Shown here: piece after piece, positions 62,578 through 64,000 of the stretch
Layout: every line of letters begins with the position of its first letter
Position numbering within the stretch: position 1 is the stretch's first letter
DNA from: Pedobacter sp. BMA
GTDB taxonomy: Bacteria > Bacteroidota > Bacteroidia > Sphingobacteriales > Sphingobacteriaceae
Assembly (NCBI RefSeq): GCF_001027745.1
Contig: NZ_LECU01000001.1
Location: 541,050-605,049, forward strand
Length of the DNA stretch: 64,000 nt
Direction of reading: 5' to 3'
The notes under the pieces: generated by a model
Told to the model about the DNA's origin: nothing
Databases searched by the model: none
Seen by the model: the letters and a program-made list of their open reading frames with translations, nothing else
Made by a program: the position numbers and the translations under genes

Positions 62578-63783
62578 GTGAAAAGTGAAAACAAAATACA
62601 AAGCATTAAAGCCGAAAGCACAGCGCTTGAACCATCAAGTATTGAGCCTTCGGCTTTAAACATTGAACTCAGAATCGGATATGATGGCAAACGCGCTGCC
62701 AACAATCTAACGGGTTTAGGCAATTATAGCCGATCTCTGATTGAGGCCATAGCCAACCAGTTTCCGTCCGGTCAATACCTGGTTTACACACCTAAAGCCA
62801 AAAAGGCTAAGCAAATTGATACATTCTTCGGGAATAAAAATATTCAACTGAAACTTCCAAGAAATGGAACCTTCCTTTGGAGGACACTGAACATTCTTAA
62901 AGATTTGTTTCAGGATAACGTACAAATCTATCATGGTTTGAGTCATGAGATTCCTTATGGGATTCACCATACCCCTATAAAATCTGTTGTAACCATACAC
63001 GATCTTATCTTCCTCCGTTTTCCGCATTACTATAAGTTTATCGACCGTAAATTATACGAATGGAAGAGCAAGGCAGCCTGTAAAAATGCGAACAGAATTA
63101 TTGCCATAAGTGAGAAAACAAAAAGTGATATAGTCGAGCTTTACCAAATCAATCCCGATAAAATAGATGTGATTTATCAGAGTTGCGACGACAGCTTTAA
63201 AACTGCATTTGATGGACAGAGGCTTTATGAAGTCAAAAACAATTATAAATTGCCAGATCGTTTCATCCTGAATGTTGGCACTATAGAAAGTCGCAAAAAC
63301 CTAAAATTATTGATTCAGGCGCTTCCAGTAATCAGGAAAGAATATATGCTGGTTGTAATTGGGAAACCAACCTCCTATTTAGAGGAAGTTAAACAGGAGA
63401 TAGAATCCCTTGGATTGAAAGAAAGAGTCATGTTTCTTCAGGATATTCCTTTTGCCGATTTACCTGGAATATATCAGCTTGCTGATTTGTTCGTCTATCC
63501 ATCTTTTTATGAAGGCTTTGGAATACCGATCATAGAGGCTTTGTATTCTCAAACACCGGTAGTAGCTGCTACTGGTTCCTGTTTAGAAGAGGCAGGGGGC
63601 CCTCACAGCTTGTATATTGATCCGACTAATGCTGGAGCCCTTGCAGATGCTGTGAACGGCATACTGGATTCCAATGAGCTACAAAATCTAATGAAAGCAA
63701 AAGGGCTGGAATTTGTTAAAAAATTCAACAGCCCTTTAGTTACGCAGCAATTAATGGATTGCTATCTAAATCTTATCTGCTAA
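62578..63783 (+). CDS. Glycosyltransferase family 4
   Basis: A 401-residue GT-B glycosyltransferase with the family 4 landmarks: 'TGLGNYSRSLIEAI' near residue 45 (donor loop) and 'SFYEGFGIPIIEALYSQTPVVA' near residue 316 with the E-x7-E donor-binding pair. The only in-frame start is GTG 62578, which adds about 30 residues before the fold begins at 'IELRIGYDG'. That part, rich in Glu, Ser and Ala, does not look like a GT4 N-terminus, so the true start may be a rarer codon further in. It follows dapD and may act on cell-envelope sugars. Confidence 0.88.
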   Translation: MKSENKIQSIKAESTALEPSSIEPSALNIELRIGYDGKRAANNLTGLGNYSRSLIEAIANQFPSGQYLVYTPKAKKAKQIDTFFGNKNIQLKLPRNGTFLWRTLNILKDLFQDNVQIYHGLSHEIPYGIHHTPIKSVVTIHDLIFLRFPHYYKFIDRKLYEWKSKAACKNANRIIAISEKTKSDIVELYQINPDKIDVIYQSCDDSFKTAFDGQRLYEVKNNYKLPDRFILNVGTIESRKNLKLLIQALPVIRKEYMLVVIGKPTSYLEEVKQEIESLGLKERVMFLQDIPFADLPGIYQLADLFVYPSFYEGFGIPIIEALYSQTPVVAATGSCLEEAGGPHSLYIDPTNAGALADAVNGILDSNELQNLMKAKGLEFVKKFNSPLVTQQLMDCYLNLIC

Positions 63784-63785
63784 TA

Positions 63786-64000
63786 TTATTTAGCAGCAAT
63801 TGCAGTTGGCGGGTATTGTGCCAATATTTCTTTAACACCTGTTTGCAATCGCTCTTCCCTTTTACTGAAGCTATCCAGATTGAAACCAGTTCCCTGTCCA
63901 TGCCAGAATAATATTTTCTTTGCCGGGTCAAGGAAATCAATAATAATTGTTCCTTCCATATATTGATTAACATAGTTAGGACCGCCCCAGCCGCCCCAAC
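63786..64000 (-). CDS. C-terminal fragment of a DUF4136 protein
   Basis: A minus-strand frame enters from the right edge and stops at 63788-63786, two bases after the convergent glycosyltransferase stop. The visible 71 residues include 'GTIIIDFLDPAKKILFWHGQGTG' and end with 'ILAQYPP', typical of the C-terminus of DUF4136 lipoproteins. The N-terminus and any signal peptide lie outside the window. Function unknown. Confidence 0.72.
   Translation of the reverse strand, partial: WGGWGGPNYVNQYMEGTIIIDFLDPAKKILFWHGQGTGFNLDSFSKREERLQTGVKEILAQYPPTAIAAK

Overview
The window looks like a chromosomal segment of a Bacteroidota bacterium of the Sphingobacteriaceae type, close to Pedobacter. The reasons are an AT-rich sequence of uniform composition, a SusC/SusD pair, gliding genes gldA/gldF/gldG, DUF4397 and DUF6252 lipoproteins, a DnaE with a fused N-terminal proofreading exonuclease, and many promoters of the Bacteroidota form TAnnTTTG rather than the E. 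coli -10. I see no rRNA, tRNA, CRISPR array, insertion sequence or prophage. Both ends cut through genes: the C-terminus of a membrane-anchored protein on the left and the C-terminus of a DUF4136 protein on the right.

Layout. 1-9.6 kb: an S1/P1-nuclease-like secreted protein, then a long minus-strand block (GDPD lipoprotein, gldA, an outer-membrane barrel, gldF, gldG, dnaN, two tandem DUF4397 lipoproteins, DedA). 9.6-19.3 kb: glycyl-tRNA synthetase, a two-copy DUF6252 lipoprotein, then a soluble M48 metallopeptidase followed by a 1823-residue protein with kinase-like, DUF4011, SF1 helicase, restriction-endonuclease-like and WGR parts. 19.4-25.9 kb: an AraC-type regulator with an SDR and a three-copy operator-like repeat between them, a CAP-domain protein, GtrA, an aromatic amino acid hydroxylase, a second SDR, DUF4870 and NlpC/P60. 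26-31 kb: phenylalanine/tyrosine catabolism (FAA hydrolase plus flavin reductase on minus, homogentisate dioxygenase plus 4-hydroxyphenylpyruvate dioxygenase on plus), which together with the hydroxylase at 22.2 kb covers most of the route from Phe to fumarate and acetoacetate. 31-38 kb: pyruvate oxidase, a structured intergenic region that may encode a small RNA, a DsbA-like protein, a peroxiredoxin, DUF58, a hypothetical gene with a hairpin over its ribosome-binding site, a sugar dehydrogenase and thioredoxin. 38-53.7 kb: dnaE, lipocalin, malate dehydrogenase, retropepsin-like protease, SRPBCC, a two-component pair, a Usp-like protein, bestrophin, gyrB, OmpH, a nucleoside deaminase and EcsC. 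53.7-61 kb: a minus-strand locus anmK-susC-susD-serine hydrolase that reads as a peptidoglycan-fragment uptake system. 61-64 kb: an S4 RNA-binding protein, dapD, a GT4 glycosyltransferase and the DUF4136 fragment.

The best candidate for an undescribed system is the M48 peptidase plus multidomain helicase pair (12508-19246). It resembles helicase-centred anti-phage systems in domain content, but it combines a soluble protease, a kinase C-lobe remnant and a WGR domain in a way I do not recognise as a named system. The second most interesting locus is the anmK/SusCD muropeptide cluster. Smaller signals include a likely sRNA at about 32989-33108, a TCACCAT operator array, an upstream small ORF overlapping ompH, and near-identical core promoters on dnaN and dnaE, with a related one on gyrB.
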